Part shown: one piece after another, positions 1 to 8,215 of the stretch
Numbering within the stretch: the first letter of the stretch is position 1
Layout: every line of letters starts with the position of its first letter
The notes under the pieces: generated by a model
Database searches by the model: none
Told to the model about the DNA's origin: nothing
Seen by the model: only the letters and a program-made list of their open reading frames with translations
Source of the DNA: Streptomyces sp. YS415
Lineage (GTDB): Bacteria; Actinomycetota; Actinomycetes; Streptomycetales; Streptomycetaceae
Direction: 5' to 3'
DNA length: 64,000 bases
Assembly (NCBI RefSeq): GCF_023544665.1
Contig: NZ_JAMJFL010000009.1
Location: 186,001-250,000 of the forward strand
Made by a program: the position numbers and the translations under genes

Positions 1-29
1 TGGCCGCACGCGGCGCGGGCATCCTCTGA
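1..29 (+). CDS. Possible C-terminal end of an upstream gene (partial)
   Basis: Frame 3 reads eight codons with mostly G or C third bases (AARGAGIL) and then a TGA at 27-29. A strong hairpin follows at 93-126. This fits the tail of a plus-strand gene that begins outside the window. Eight codons cannot identify a product, and the call could be chance. Confidence 0.3.
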
Positions 30-92
30 TCCGCCGGACGCCGACGCCGTGGCCGACTCCCGAAGACCCGGCCCGCACCCTCCCCGGACATC

Positions 93-126
93 CGGCTTGC
101 GCTCCCCGCGACGGGGGCGCAAGCCG
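93..126. terminator. Hairpin terminator between convergent genes
   Basis: A 10-bp arm (CGGCTTGCGC, 93-102) pairs with GCGCAAGCCG (117-126). The stem continues past one bulged T as CCCCG/CGGGG around a 3-base loop. There is no U tract, which is usual in Streptomyces. It lies between the end of the minus-strand gene at 138 and the possible upstream gene end at 29, so it could serve both strands. Confidence 0.7.
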
Positions 127-137
127 AGGGGCCGGAG

Positions 138-1007
138 TCACTCCGGCTGGTGCTCCGGACCCCCGAAATCCGGGCTGGTGTAGTCCGGGCTGCTGAAGCT
201 CGGTCGAGGGCCTGTCGCAGTGCCCTCGCCGGGGCTGGAGAAGCCCGGACGGTCGTAGCCGAGGTTCGGCATGCGGCTGATCGGTGCCGTGGGTGCCGTG
301 CGGTGCACGGCGGCGGTGCCGGGGTCGGCCAGCGCGTCCCGGAGGAACGGCAGGATGCCGCGCTCCAGCAGGGCTGCACGCCAGGCTTCCCTGGCCCGGG
401 CCACTTCACTGCCCAGCTCTCCGTGCGGGCCGGTGTCGAGTGCCGGCCTGTTGCGCAGAGCGGTGAGCAGCAGCCCGACGGCGGCGACGAGGATCGCGGC
501 CGCCGTCACGGCGCCGAACACCCACCCGGTGGTGAGCATGGTCTGGGCGAACGCCGGCTCGGGTTCGAGCATCCGCAGGATGTATCCGACGAGCAGGAAG
601 AGCGCAGCGGCTATTCCGGCGAGGACGGGGGTGAGGACGGCCGCGACGGCGACGATGCCCGCGCCGGCGGTCTCGGCGGCGGCCTCTCCCATGGTGGTGG
701 CGAGCCCCATCGCGCTCGGACCCGACTCGGTGGAGCCGGACTCGCGAACGGACGACGGGGTGGACGGCGCCGGCTGGCGCAGTTCCTCGCGCACCTTCAC
801 GTAGTGCTGGTACTCGGTCGCCGCGGCCGCCGTGATGATCGCGGAGGCGTTGAGCGCCATGGTGCGCAGCTGTTCGGAGTTGAGCCGCTGTCCGACAGCG
901 GCCAGTTCCGGGCGGGTTGGTGCGGAGCGCAGCGCCTCATCGAGGATCCGCTCGTATTCCTGGCGGTCCTCACTGTGCAGGTGCTGCGGAACGCTGTTCA
1001 TGTGCAT
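138..1007 (-). CDS. Conserved membrane protein of unknown function
   Basis: The 289-residue protein is not recognised. The first ~100 residues are polar and probably helical. Two hydrophobic segments follow at about 117-147 and 160-185. A C-terminal tail repeats short SSP/TSPDF-like motifs (FSSP, FSSPDYTSPDF). This suggests an integral membrane protein with a soluble N-terminal domain and a flexible tail. The start was set at the ATG at 1007. A second ATG two codons later has a better-spaced G-rich stretch, and the frame stays open upstream to 1184 without typical coding character. It stands alone on the minus strand, downstream of the metallophosphatase gene. Confidence 0.6.
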   Translation of the reverse strand: MHMNSVPQHLHSEDRQEYERILDEALRSAPTRPELAAVGQRLNSEQLRTMALNASAIITAAAATEYQHYVKVREELRQPAPSTPSSVRESGSTESGPSAMGLATTMGEAAAETAGAGIVAVAAVLTPVLAGIAAALFLLVGYILRMLEPEPAFAQTMLTTGWVFGAVTAAAILVAAVGLLLTALRNRPALDTGPHGELGSEVARAREAWRAALLERGILPFLRDALADPGTAAVHRTAPTAPISRMPNLGYDRPGFSSPGEGTATGPRPSFSSPDYTSPDFGGPEHQPE

Positions 1008-1199
1008 CCCCCGATGCTCCGTAGGGCTTGGGGCTCGCATGGCGACGAGCCGTCGGGCAGAAACGGAGGGGAGCCTGCTACGGATAAGCCGATGGTAGAG
1101 CGGTGACGGCACACGGTGACAGGGGGTTTCCAGAAATTGGCCCCTGGCCTGCGTGCTCTCCGGTGGTTCCGGTCCGGGGGACACCTGCCCCCGGAATGC

Positions 1200-2276
1200 T
1201 CAGATATCCAGGGGAAGTTGCTGGACCAGCAGCTTTCCGGCCATGGTCACTCCGCCGTCCATCGCGATGGCCAGACCGTCGGCGTAGAGGTGCGGCCCCT
1301 CGACCAGCGGACCGCCGCCGTTCTCGCTGTCCTCGGAGCCGACTTCGCCCAGCAGATAGGGGATCGGGCTGTGGCCGTGAACGATGCGGGTGCCGCCGTA
1401 CGTATCGAGCAGGGTGCGTACGGCGTCGGAGCCGCCCTCGTCGCGGAAGGAGAAGCGCTTGGTGAACTTGCGGAACAGGTCCCAGCACTCGTCCGCGTCG
1501 TTGCGGGTCAGCGTCTCGCGGACGGTGTCGTTGACCTCTTCGATGGAGCGGCCGTAGTCGAGGTAGGCGGTGGTGTCGGAGTGGACGAGCAGATGACCGT
1601 CGACCTCCTCCATGGCGTCCAGCCGGGCCATCCACTGCAGGTGGTGGTCCTGGAGGCGGTCCATGTCGGTCTTCTGGCCGCCGTTGAGCAGCCAGGCCGC
1701 CTGGAAGGTGGCGGTGCCCGCGCCGGAGTTGACGGGGGTGTCGGAGAACCGCTTGGCGCCGATCAGCAGCAGTTCGTGGTTGCCCATCAGGGCCTTGCAG
1801 TAGCCGCCGGCCGCCGCGGCCTCGGCGGACAGCCGCATGACGAGGTCGATGACACCGATGCCGTCCGGGCCGCGGTCGGTGAAGTCACCGAGGAACCACA
1901 GCCGGGCGGTGCCCGCGCACCAGTTGCCCGCGGAGTCGATCAGGCCCTTCTCCTGCAGCGCGGCCACCAGTTCGTCGAGGTAACCGTGCACATCCCCCAC
2001 GACGAACAGCGGACCGGGGCCGCCCGACTGCTGCGGAACCGCCGCCGCCACCGGTTCGACGGTCACCTGAAGCGTGTCACCGCGGTTGATGACGGGCAGG
2101 TCGCGCTGGGTCGGGGTGTACCCCTCCGGGTACGCCTCCGCCGCGGGAGGCGTGACATCGCCCGGATGCGTGTTGTGGACGTACGGGCCGGTCTCGTGGA
2201 TGTACGCAGGCACCCGGAAGTCGCGCAACGTCGCCGTCCGCTCCACCTCGGGTCCCTGACCGGCCCCCTGAGTCAT
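1200..2276 (-). CDS. Metallophosphoesterase (calcineurin-like)
   Basis: This 358-residue protein carries the dimetal phosphoesterase signature in order: GDVHG at 94-98, GDFTDRG at about 130-136, GNHE at about 165-168 and a C-terminal HGHSP near 305. These residues bind two metal ions and attack the phosphate ester, as in the PP1/PP2A and bis(5'-nucleosyl)-tetraphosphatase-like families. The substrate cannot be told from sequence. The first 85 residues form an extra polar extension. The ATG at 2276 follows GGAGGGG at good spacing. No signal peptide is seen, so it is probably cytoplasmic. Confidence 0.85.
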   Translation of the reverse strand: MTQGAGQGPEVERTATLRDFRVPAYIHETGPYVHNTHPGDVTPPAAEAYPEGYTPTQRDLPVINRGDTLQVTVEPVAAAVPQQSGGPGPLFVVGDVHGYLDELVAALQEKGLIDSAGNWCAGTARLWFLGDFTDRGPDGIGVIDLVMRLSAEAAAAGGYCKALMGNHELLLIGAKRFSDTPVNSGAGTATFQAAWLLNGGQKTDMDRLQDHHLQWMARLDAMEEVDGHLLVHSDTTAYLDYGRSIEEVNDTVRETLTRNDADECWDLFRKFTKRFSFRDEGGSDAVRTLLDTYGGTRIVHGHSPIPYLLGEVGSEDSENGGGPLVEGPHLYADGLAIAMDGGVTMAGKLLVQQLPLDI

Positions 2277-2477
2277 CAGACCCCTCCACCATCGCGCCGC
2301 ATCTGCACCGCATCGGACTGCCTGGTCGCAGCGGCCCGCGGTGTCGTGGGCCCATCATAGGAATGCCGATCGCGCCATGTGATGACCCAGGGGTGGTGAA
2401 TCAGAACAGGGCTCCGGTTCACCGCGGCTTTCGCCCCGATTGGGCAGGGCTTCTACCGCCTGGTCTCCGGCCGGTTG

Positions 2478-3590
2478 CTACTGCTCCTCGGGCGACCGGG
2501 GCGGGCTGACGGTCGTACGCGGCGGACGTCGCTGGGAAGAGGTACGGACGATCAGCTCGGTCGGTATCACCTGCTCGACCGGTTGGTCCGATTCGACCCC
2601 CTCGATCGCGTCGATGAGCAGCTGCACCACGGCCGTGCCGATCCGGCGGGGCTTCAACGAGAGCGTGGTGATGGGGGGCTCGGTGCTGGCGTACACCGTG
2701 GACTCGCTGCAACAGACCAGAAGCAGGTCGTCCGGTACCCGCAGCCCGTAGCGGCGGGCGGCGGCGAGCAGATCGGTGCCGTTCGGGTCGAACAGGCCGT
2801 AGACGGCGTCGGGACGGTCGGGGCGGGCCAGCAGCCGGTCGGCGGCCACGGCGCCCGCACACGGGTCGTGGGCGGGGTAGGCCTCGTAGACGGGGTCCTG
2901 GCCGACGCGTTCGCACCAGCGGAGGTAGGCGGTGGTGGACAGATGGGTGTACGTGTCCGTCGTCGTCCCGGTCAGCAGGCCGATGCGGCGGGCGCCGGCG
3001 TCGGCCAGATGGTCCAGGATGCCGAGAACGGCGGCCTCGTGGTCGTTGTCGACCCACGCGGTGACCGGGAGCGAGCCGGCCGGGCGGCCGTCGGAGACGA
3101 CCGGCAGGCCCTGCCGGACCAGCTCACTGACGACCGGGTCCTGGTCGGACGGGTCGATGACGACCGTGCCGTCCAGGGCGACGTTCGACCACACGTCGTG
3201 GCGGGAGGTCGCGGGGAGGATGACCAGGGCGTAGCCGCGGGCGAGCGCGGCCGAGGTGGCGGCTCTCGCCATCTCGGCGAAGTAGGCGAACTCGGTGAAG
3301 GTGAAAGGTTCATCCCCGTACGTCGTCACGGTCAGGCCGATGAGCCCCGACTTACCGGTACGGAGGGTTCTGGCCGCGGCGGACGGGCGGTAGCCCAGCC
3401 GGTCGGCGACCTCGCGGACGTGGCGTCGGGTGGCGTCGGGGAGCCGCCCCTTGCCGTTGAGGGCGTCGGAGACGGTCGTGATGGAGACTCCGGCGGCGGC
3501 GGCGACGTCTCTGATGCCTGCCCGGCCCGGCCGGTTGCCCCGGCGGGCGGTCTCCGCTCGGCTCACCTGGTGCTTCCCTGCTGCTGTCAT
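2478..3590 (-). CDS. LacI-family transcriptional regulator
   Basis: The 370-residue protein has an N-terminal LacI helix-turn-helix at about 26-46 (IRDVAAAAGVSITTVSDALNG) and the hinge-proximal LGYRPSAAARTLRTG. A periplasmic-binding-protein-like sensor domain follows, with blocks such as VIDPSDQDP and GLFDPNGTD. It should repress sugar uptake or catabolism genes and release on binding a sugar ligand, but no target gene is adjacent. The ATG at 3590 was chosen because the helix-turn-helix begins about 25 residues later. The frame is open to 3656. Operator-like sequences lie upstream at 3685-3716, so autoregulation is likely. Confidence 0.9.
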   Translation of the reverse strand: MTAAGKHQVSRAETARRGNRPGRAGIRDVAAAAGVSITTVSDALNGKGRLPDATRRHVREVADRLGYRPSAAARTLRTGKSGLIGLTVTTYGDEPFTFTEFAYFAEMARAATSAALARGYALVILPATSRHDVWSNVALDGTVVIDPSDQDPVVSELVRQGLPVVSDGRPAGSLPVTAWVDNDHEAAVLGILDHLADAGARRIGLLTGTTTDTYTHLSTTAYLRWCERVGQDPVYEAYPAHDPCAGAVAADRLLARPDRPDAVYGLFDPNGTDLLAAARRYGLRVPDDLLLVCCSESTVYASTEPPITTLSLKPRRIGTAVVQLLIDAIEGVESDQPVEQVIPTELIVRTSSQRRPPRTTVSPPRSPEEQ

Positions 3591-3684
3591 GGCGAGCCGA
3601 TAGTAGGGCTCATGCGGTGGGGTAGTGCGGACGCATATGCAGCGGTTGACAGGCACGTTTCTGCATGGTCATACGGCGTCAAGG

Positions 3685-3701
3685 CCCTTGCAATGCAAGG
3701 G
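3685..3701. promoter_or_regulatory. Perfect 17-bp palindrome, possible operator
   Basis: The sequence CCCTTGCAATGCAAGGG is an 8-bp inverted repeat around a single central A. It lies about 95 bases upstream of the LacI-family start, in the divergent gap. It could be an operator for that regulator or for another factor. Confidence 0.45.
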
Positions 3702-3702
3702 A

Positions 3703-3716
3703 GTTGAGCGCTCCCA
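3703..3716. promoter_or_regulatory. LacI-type operator resembling a CebR box
   Basis: GTTGAGCGCTCCCA has the central GAGCGCTC palindrome with the CG centre typical of LacI-family operators. It matches 11 of 14 positions of the CebR box TGGGAGCGCTCCCA known from Streptomyces. The right half is perfect and the left half is degenerate. It lies upstream of the LacI-family gene. Confidence 0.5.
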
Positions 3717-4007
3717 TGGCAATACGTAACTTGTCGGCGTGCGCACACCTGCCAACTTCCCGATGTTTCGAAGAGGTCTCAACTCACCTTCACGAGGGAT
3801 GCGCGCCACGGCGCGAGCCACCGGCGCATAGATATATGTGTGACGCGCCCCCCAATTCGTACGGCTTCGCGTGTGATGCACCTGATGCCGGTGTGACGGA
3901 GGAGGTCTGTTCTCACCTGTACGCAGCCGAGCCGAATCCTCATAAGGTGAGAAGCATTGGAAGCCGGTGGTGACGATGGGCCGCCGGTGGTCGCGAGGAG
4001 GACTGCG

Positions 4008-5087
4008 GTGAGCGAGACGAGCCCCAAGCTGCGCGCCGAGCTGGAGGGTATCCCCACCTACAAGCCGGGCAAGCCCGCGGCGGCCGGTGGTCCGGTGGCC
4101 TACAAGCTGTCCTCCAACGAGAACCCCTATCCGCCGCTGCCCGGGGTGATGGAGAGCGTGACGGCCGCGGCCGGCGCCTTCAACCGCTACCCGGACATGG
4201 CGTGCACGGGGCTGATGAACGAGCTCTCCGAGCGCTTCGGGGTCCCGCTCTCCCACCTGTCCACCGGCACCGGCTCGGTCGGCGTCGCCCAGCAGCTGAT
4301 CCAGGCCACCTCGGGCCCCGGCGACGAGGTCATCTACGCCTGGCGGTCCTTCGAGGCGTACCCGATCATCACGCAGGTCAGCGGGGCGACCTCGGTACGG
4401 GTGCCGCTGACGCCCGGCGATGTGCACGACCTGGACGCGATGGCCGAGGCCATCACCGAGCGGACCCGGCTGATCTTCGTCTGCAACCCCAACAACCCCA
4501 CCGGCACGGTCGTGAAGCGGCCCGAGCTGGAGCGGTTCCTGGACCGGGTGCCCGGTGACGTGCTGGTGGTGCTGGACGAGGCCTACCGGGAGTTCATCCG
4601 CGACCCCGAGGTGCCGGACGGCGTGGAGATCTACCGGGACCGGCCCAACGTCTGCGTCCTGCGCACCTTCTCCAAGGCGTACGGCCTCGCCGGGCTCCGG
4701 GTCGGCTTCGCCATCGCCCACGAGCCGGTGGCGGCGGCGCTGCGCAAGACCGCGGTGCCCTTCGGGGTGAGCCAGCTCGCGCAGGACGCGGCGGTGGCCT
4801 CGCTGCGGGCCGAGGACGAACTGCTCGGCCGGGTCGGCTCGCTGGTCTGTGAGCGCATCCGCGTGGTCGACGCGCTGCGCGCCCAGGGCTGGACGGTGCC
4901 CGAGACCCAGGCCAACTTCGTGTGGCTGCGGCTGGGGGAGCGCACGGTCGACTTCGCGGCGGCGTGCGAGCAGCACGGCGTGGTGATCCGGCCGTTCCCC
5001 GGCGAGGGTGTGCGGGTGACGATCGGGGAGACGGAAGCGAACGACATCTTCCTGAAGACGGCGGAAGGGTTCCGCAAGGAGCTCTAG
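4008..5087 (+). CDS. hisC: Histidinol-phosphate / aromatic aminotransferase (HisC family)
   Basis: This is a class I/II PLP-dependent aminotransferase of 359 residues, the normal HisC length. Visible blocks are SSNENPYPP near the N-terminus, CNPNNPTG, the PLP-proximal DEAYREF, and [12 protein letters not shown] with the Schiff-base lysine at about 223. HisC converts imidazole-acetol phosphate and glutamate to histidinol phosphate. Close homologues also act on aromatic amino acids. It lies away from a his operon, so it may be a second copy or an aromatic aminotransferase. The GTG at 4008 follows GAGGAGG, and an ATG at 3957 is in frame but lacks this site. Confidence 0.85.
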   Translation: MSETSPKLRAELEGIPTYKPGKPAAAGGPVAYKLSSNENPYPPLPGVMESVTAAAGAFNRYPDMACTGLMNELSERFGVPLSHLSTGTGSVGVAQQLIQATSGPGDEVIYAWRSFEAYPIITQVSGATSVRVPLTPGDVHDLDAMAEAITERTRLIFVCNPNNPTGTVVKRPELERFLDRVPGDVLVVLDEAYREFIRDPEVPDGVEIYRDRPNVCVLRTFSKAYGLAGLRVGFAIAHEPVAAALRKTAVPFGVSQLAQDAAVASLRAEDELLGRVGSLVCERIRVVDALRAQGWTVPETQANFVWLRLGERTVDFAAACEQHGVVIRPFPGEGVRVTIGETEANDIFLKTAEGFRKEL

Positions 5088-5467
5088 GCGTCGGCCGGTT
5101 CGGCCTGCTCCACGCGCACGGGGTCTCCGTTGCGCACCGTCGAGAGCAGACGGGGGTCGCCGTCGAGGCGGCCGAGGACATTGCACGGACTCGCGAGGCG
5201 GCACTCGTCGCCTCGCGAGATCGGCGTGGGGCCGTAGGGGAGGGCGAGCGCGTCCCCGTCGGTCCAGAAAGCCACCGTGCCCGGCTCGACGACCTGCCGG
5301 GCACCGGTTTCACGTGAAACCGAGACTCCGGTGTCGAAGTAGACCTCCTCGCCCCACGTGTGGGCGGTCGAGACGAGCGGCAGGGCCTTGGCGAGGGCCT
5401 GGGTGGTCGGGGTGTCGTCGAGGGTCGCGGTGAGGTGTCCCGCGGGCCAGGAGATCCGTATCTGCAT
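5084..5467 (-). CDS. Small cyclophilin-like fold protein
   Basis: The 127-residue protein begins [16 protein letters not shown]. It carries the blocks [20 protein letters not shown] and [22 protein letters not shown]. These match, from memory, the small cyclophilin-like (TM1367-type) family of unknown function. A perfect parS site is embedded in its reading frame at 5307-5320. Its last four bases overlap the end of the convergent aminotransferase gene. The ATG at 5467 was chosen over one three codons upstream. A 21-bp palindrome sits just upstream of the start and may control it. Confidence 0.7.
   Translation of the reverse strand: MQIRISWPAGHLTATLDDTPTTQALAKALPLVSTAHTWGEEVYFDTGVSVSRETGARQVVEPGTVAFWTDGDALALPYGPTPISRGDECRLASPCNVLGRLDGDPRLLSTVRNGDPVRVEQAEPADA
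5307..5320. other. parS: parS chromosome partitioning site
   Basis: GTTTCACGTGAAAC is an exact match to the 14-bp Streptomyces parS consensus, and the palindrome extends by one base on each side. ParB binds such sites near oriC to build the segregation complex. It lies inside the coding sequence of the cyclophilin-like protein. Confidence 0.9.
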
Positions 5468-5474
5468 GGCGAGC

Positions 5475-5495
5475 AATTCAACAAGATGTTGAATT
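5475..5495. promoter_or_regulatory. 21-bp palindrome, possible operator
   Basis: Two perfect 9-base arms, AATTCAACA and TGTTGAATT, flank the 3-base spacer AGA. The element is AT-rich in a GC-rich genome. It begins 7 bases upstream of the ATG at 5467 on the minus strand, so a bound protein would block expression of the cyclophilin-like gene. The cognate regulator is unknown. Confidence 0.55.
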
Positions 5496-5577
5496 CGCTG
5501 CCAAGACCCTGACGCGAAGGCGTTAAGGGGACCCCCCTTTCCGTGGCGAAAATCAGTGCGTCATAATTGCTTGTGAA

Positions 5578-5593
5578 TGTGAACGCGTTCACA
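5578..5593. promoter_or_regulatory. Rex operator (ROP) of the cyd operon
   Basis: TGTGAACGCGTTCACA is a perfect 16-bp palindrome and equals the Rex operator consensus described upstream of cydABCD in S. coelicolor. It sits 85 bases before the cydA start. Rex leaves the site when NADH rises relative to NAD+, so the bd oxidase operon is induced when respiration is limited. Confidence 0.92.
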
Positions 5594-5678
5594 AGCGTGT
5601 CCGGGTTCATCCGGTGATGAGCGGGACACAAGGGGCAAACCCGCCGCTGGACCTCGGCGACGTAAGGAGACTGACGAC

Positions 5679-7184
5679 GTGGACCTCGCTTTGGCGCCGG
5701 AGACTCTGGCGCGATGGCAGTTCGGCATCACCACCGTCTACCACTTCCTGTTCGTCCCTCTGACGATCTCGCTGGCGGCCCTGACGGCCGGGCTGCAGAC
5801 CGCCTGGGTGCGCACGGAGAAGGAGAAGTACCTCAGGGCCACCAAGTTCTGGGGGAAGCTCTTCCTGATCAACATCGCGATGGGTGTCGTCACCGGCATC
5901 GTGCAAGAGTTCCAGTTCGGCATGAACTGGTCGGACTACTCGCGCTTCGTCGGCGATGTCTTCGGCGCCCCGCTCGCCTTCGAGGCGCTGATCGCGTTCT
6001 TCTTCGAGTCCACCTTCATCGGCCTGTGGATCTTCGGCTGGGACAAGCTGCCGAAGCGGATCCACCTGGCCTGCATATGGATGGTCTCGATCGGCACGCT
6101 GCTGTCGGCGTACTTCATCCTCGCGGCCAACTCGTGGATGCAGCACCCCGTCGGCTACCGGATCAACGAGGAGAAGGGCCGCGCCGAGCTCACCGACTTC
6201 TGGCTGGTCCTCACCCAGAACACCACGCTCAACCAGGTCTTCCACAGCTTCTCGGCGGCGTTCCTGACGGGCGGCGCCTTCATGGTGGGCATCGCCGCCT
6301 TCCACCTGCTGCGCAAGAAGCACATCCCGGTGATGCGGACCTCGCTCCGCCTCGGCCTCGTCACCCTGGCGGTCGGCGGCCTGTTCACCGCGATCAGCGG
6401 CGACACCCTCGGCAAGGTCATGTACGAGCAGCAGCCGATGAAGATGGCCGCCGCCGAGGCCCTGTGGGACGGCGAGCAGCCGGCACCCTTCTCCGTGTTC
6501 GCCTACGGAGACGTCGACGAGGGGCACAACAAGGTGGCCCTGGAGATACCCGGGCTGCTGTCCTTCCTCGCCCACAGCGACTTCGAGTCGTACGTCCCCG
6601 GCATCAACGACACCAACAAGGCCCTCCAGGAGGAGTTCGGCCCCGGCGACTACAAGCCCATCGTGCCCGTCGCCTACTGGGGCTTCCGCTGGATGATCGG
6701 CTTCGGCATGGCGTCCTTCTCGCTCGGCCTGCTGGGCCTGTGGCTGACCCGGAAGAAGTTCCTGCTGCCGGCCGCCTGGCGGACCGGGGAGGACGAGGTG
6801 CCGCATCTGGTGCTGCTGAAGAAGCCGCTCGGCGCCAGGCTCACCAGGCTGTACTGGCTGCTGGCCCTGTGGACCATGGGCTTCCCGCTGATCGCCAACT
6901 CCTGGGGCTGGATCTTCACCGAGATGGGCCGCCAGCCGTGGGTCGTCTACGGCGTGATGCAGACCCGGGACGCGGTCTCCCCCGGCGTCTCGCAGGCCGA
7001 GGTCATCACCTCGATGATCGTCTTCACGACGCTCTACGCCGTCCTCGCCGTGATCGAGGTCAGGCTGCTCGCGAAGTACGTCAAGGCCGGCCCGCCCGAG
7101 CTCACCGAGGCCGACCTCAACCCGCCCACGAAGATCGGCGGCGACATCCGTGACGCCGACAAGCCGATGGCCTTCTCGTACTAG
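5679..7184 (+). CDS. cydA: Cytochrome bd ubiquinol/menaquinol oxidase subunit I
   Basis: CydA is the membrane subunit that binds haems b558, b595 and d, oxidises menaquinol and reduces oxygen to water. The 501-residue protein has nine or so hydrophobic segments. Visible family blocks include TVYHFLFVPLTISLA, FGMNWSDYSRFVGDVFG, HSFSAAFLTGGAFM and the hallmark GRQPWVVYG near the C-terminus. The length is that of short-Q-loop CydA proteins. The GTG at 5679 follows AAGGAGA. It is the first gene of cydA-cydB-cydCD, 85 bases downstream of the Rex operator. Confidence 0.97.
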   Translation: MDLALAPETLARWQFGITTVYHFLFVPLTISLAALTAGLQTAWVRTEKEKYLRATKFWGKLFLINIAMGVVTGIVQEFQFGMNWSDYSRFVGDVFGAPLAFEALIAFFFESTFIGLWIFGWDKLPKRIHLACIWMVSIGTLLSAYFILAANSWMQHPVGYRINEEKGRAELTDFWLVLTQNTTLNQVFHSFSAAFLTGGAFMVGIAAFHLLRKKHIPVMRTSLRLGLVTLAVGGLFTAISGDTLGKVMYEQQPMKMAAAEALWDGEQPAPFSVFAYGDVDEGHNKVALEIPGLLSFLAHSDFESYVPGINDTNKALQEEFGPGDYKPIVPVAYWGFRWMIGFGMASFSLGLLGLWLTRKKFLLPAAWRTGEDEVPHLVLLKKPLGARLTRLYWLLALWTMGFPLIANSWGWIFTEMGRQPWVVYGVMQTRDAVSPGVSQAEVITSMIVFTTLYAVLAVIEVRLLAKYVKAGPPELTEADLNPPTKIGGDIRDADKPMAFSY

Positions 7185-7204
7185 GCCGAGGGAGCTGCAC
7201 AGTC

Positions 7205-8212
7205 ATGGAACTGCACGACGTCTGGTTCGTCCTGATCGCCGTCCTGTGGACCGGCTACTTCTTCCTGGAAGGGTTCGACTTCGGGGTCGGCATCCTCACC
7301 AGGCTGCTGGCCCGTGACCGGCCCGAGAAGCGGGTGCTGATCAACACCATCGGCCCCGTCTGGGACGGCAACGAGGTGTGGCTGCTCACGGCCGGCGGCG
7401 CGACCTTCGCGGCCTTCCCCGAGTGGTACGCCACCCTGTTCTCCGGCTTCTACCTGCCCCTGCTGCTCATCCTGGTCTGCCTGATCGTCCGGGGCGTCGC
7501 CTTCGAGTACCGCGTCAAGCGGCCCGAGGAGCAGTGGCAGCGCAACTGGGAGACCGCGATCTTCTGGACCTCGCTGCTCCCGGCGTTCCTGTGGGGCGTG
7601 GCCTTCGGCAACATCGTGCGGGGCGTGAAGATCGACCGGGACTTCGAGTACGTCGGCACCCTCGGGGACCTGTTCAACGCGTACTCCCTCCTCGGCGGTC
7701 TGGTGACGCTGACGCTGTTCACCTTCCACGGCGCGGTGTTCGTGGCGCTGAAGACGCTCGGGGACATCCGGGAGCGGGCGCGGAAGCTGGCCCTTCGGGT
7801 CGGTCTCACCACGGCCGTCCTCGCGTCGCTCTTCCTGCTGTGGACGCAGATCGAGAGCGGCGACAGCAAGAGCCTGGTCGCGGCGGCCGTGGCGGTGGCC
7901 GCGCTGGTGGTGGCGCTGGTGGCCAATCAGGCCGGGCGTGAGGGGTGGGCGTTCGCGCTGTCCGGGGTCACCATCGTGGCCGCCGTGGCGATGCTCTTCC
8001 TGTCGCTCTTCCCGAACGTCATGCCGTCCTCGCTGAACGAGGAGTGGAGCCTGACGGTCACCAACGCCTCGTCCAGCCCGTACACCCTGAAGATCATGAC
8101 CTGGTGCGCGGCGATCGCCACGCCGGTCGTGCTGCTCTACCAGAGCTGGACCTACTGGGTGTTCCGCAAGCGGATCGGTACGCAGCACATCGCCGCCGAC
8201 GTCACTCACTGA
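7205..8212 (+). CDS. cydB: Cytochrome bd oxidase subunit II
   Basis: CydB is the second membrane subunit of the bd oxidase. The 335-residue protein starts MELHDVWFVLIAVLWTGYFFLEGFDFGVG, the typical CydB opening with the GFDFGVG block. It continues with GPVWDGNEVWLLTAGGATFAAFP. About eight or nine hydrophobic helices are visible. The ATG at 7205 lies 20 bases after the cydA stop and follows GGAG. It is cotranscribed with cydA and cydCD. Confidence 0.97.
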   Translation: MELHDVWFVLIAVLWTGYFFLEGFDFGVGILTRLLARDRPEKRVLINTIGPVWDGNEVWLLTAGGATFAAFPEWYATLFSGFYLPLLLILVCLIVRGVAFEYRVKRPEEQWQRNWETAIFWTSLLPAFLWGVAFGNIVRGVKIDRDFEYVGTLGDLFNAYSLLGGLVTLTLFTFHGAVFVALKTLGDIRERARKLALRVGLTTAVLASLFLLWTQIESGDSKSLVAAAVAVAALVVALVANQAGREGWAFALSGVTIVAAVAMLFLSLFPNVMPSSLNEEWSLTVTNASSSPYTLKIMTWCAAIATPVVLLYQSWTYWVFRKRIGTQHIAADVTH

Positions 8213-8215
8213 GGT

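Larger units (their letters stand above)
3591..4007. other. Divergent intergenic region between the LacI gene and hisC-like gene
   Basis: This 417-bp gap has no convincing gene. It holds two operator-like palindromes (3685-3701 and 3703-3716). An 8-bp inverted repeat, TTCTCACC (3910-3917) and GGTGAGAA (3946-3953), brackets a likely promoter for the aminotransferase gene. The second arm overlaps the ATAAGGT that could be a -10 element. Base composition is more AT-rich than the flanking genes, as expected for a two-way promoter region. Confidence 0.5.

Noticed and set aside
5521..5540. AAGGGG-CCCCTT repeat upstream of cydA as a terminator
   Set aside because: It is short and lies in the promoter region between divergent genes, so a terminator role is unlikely.
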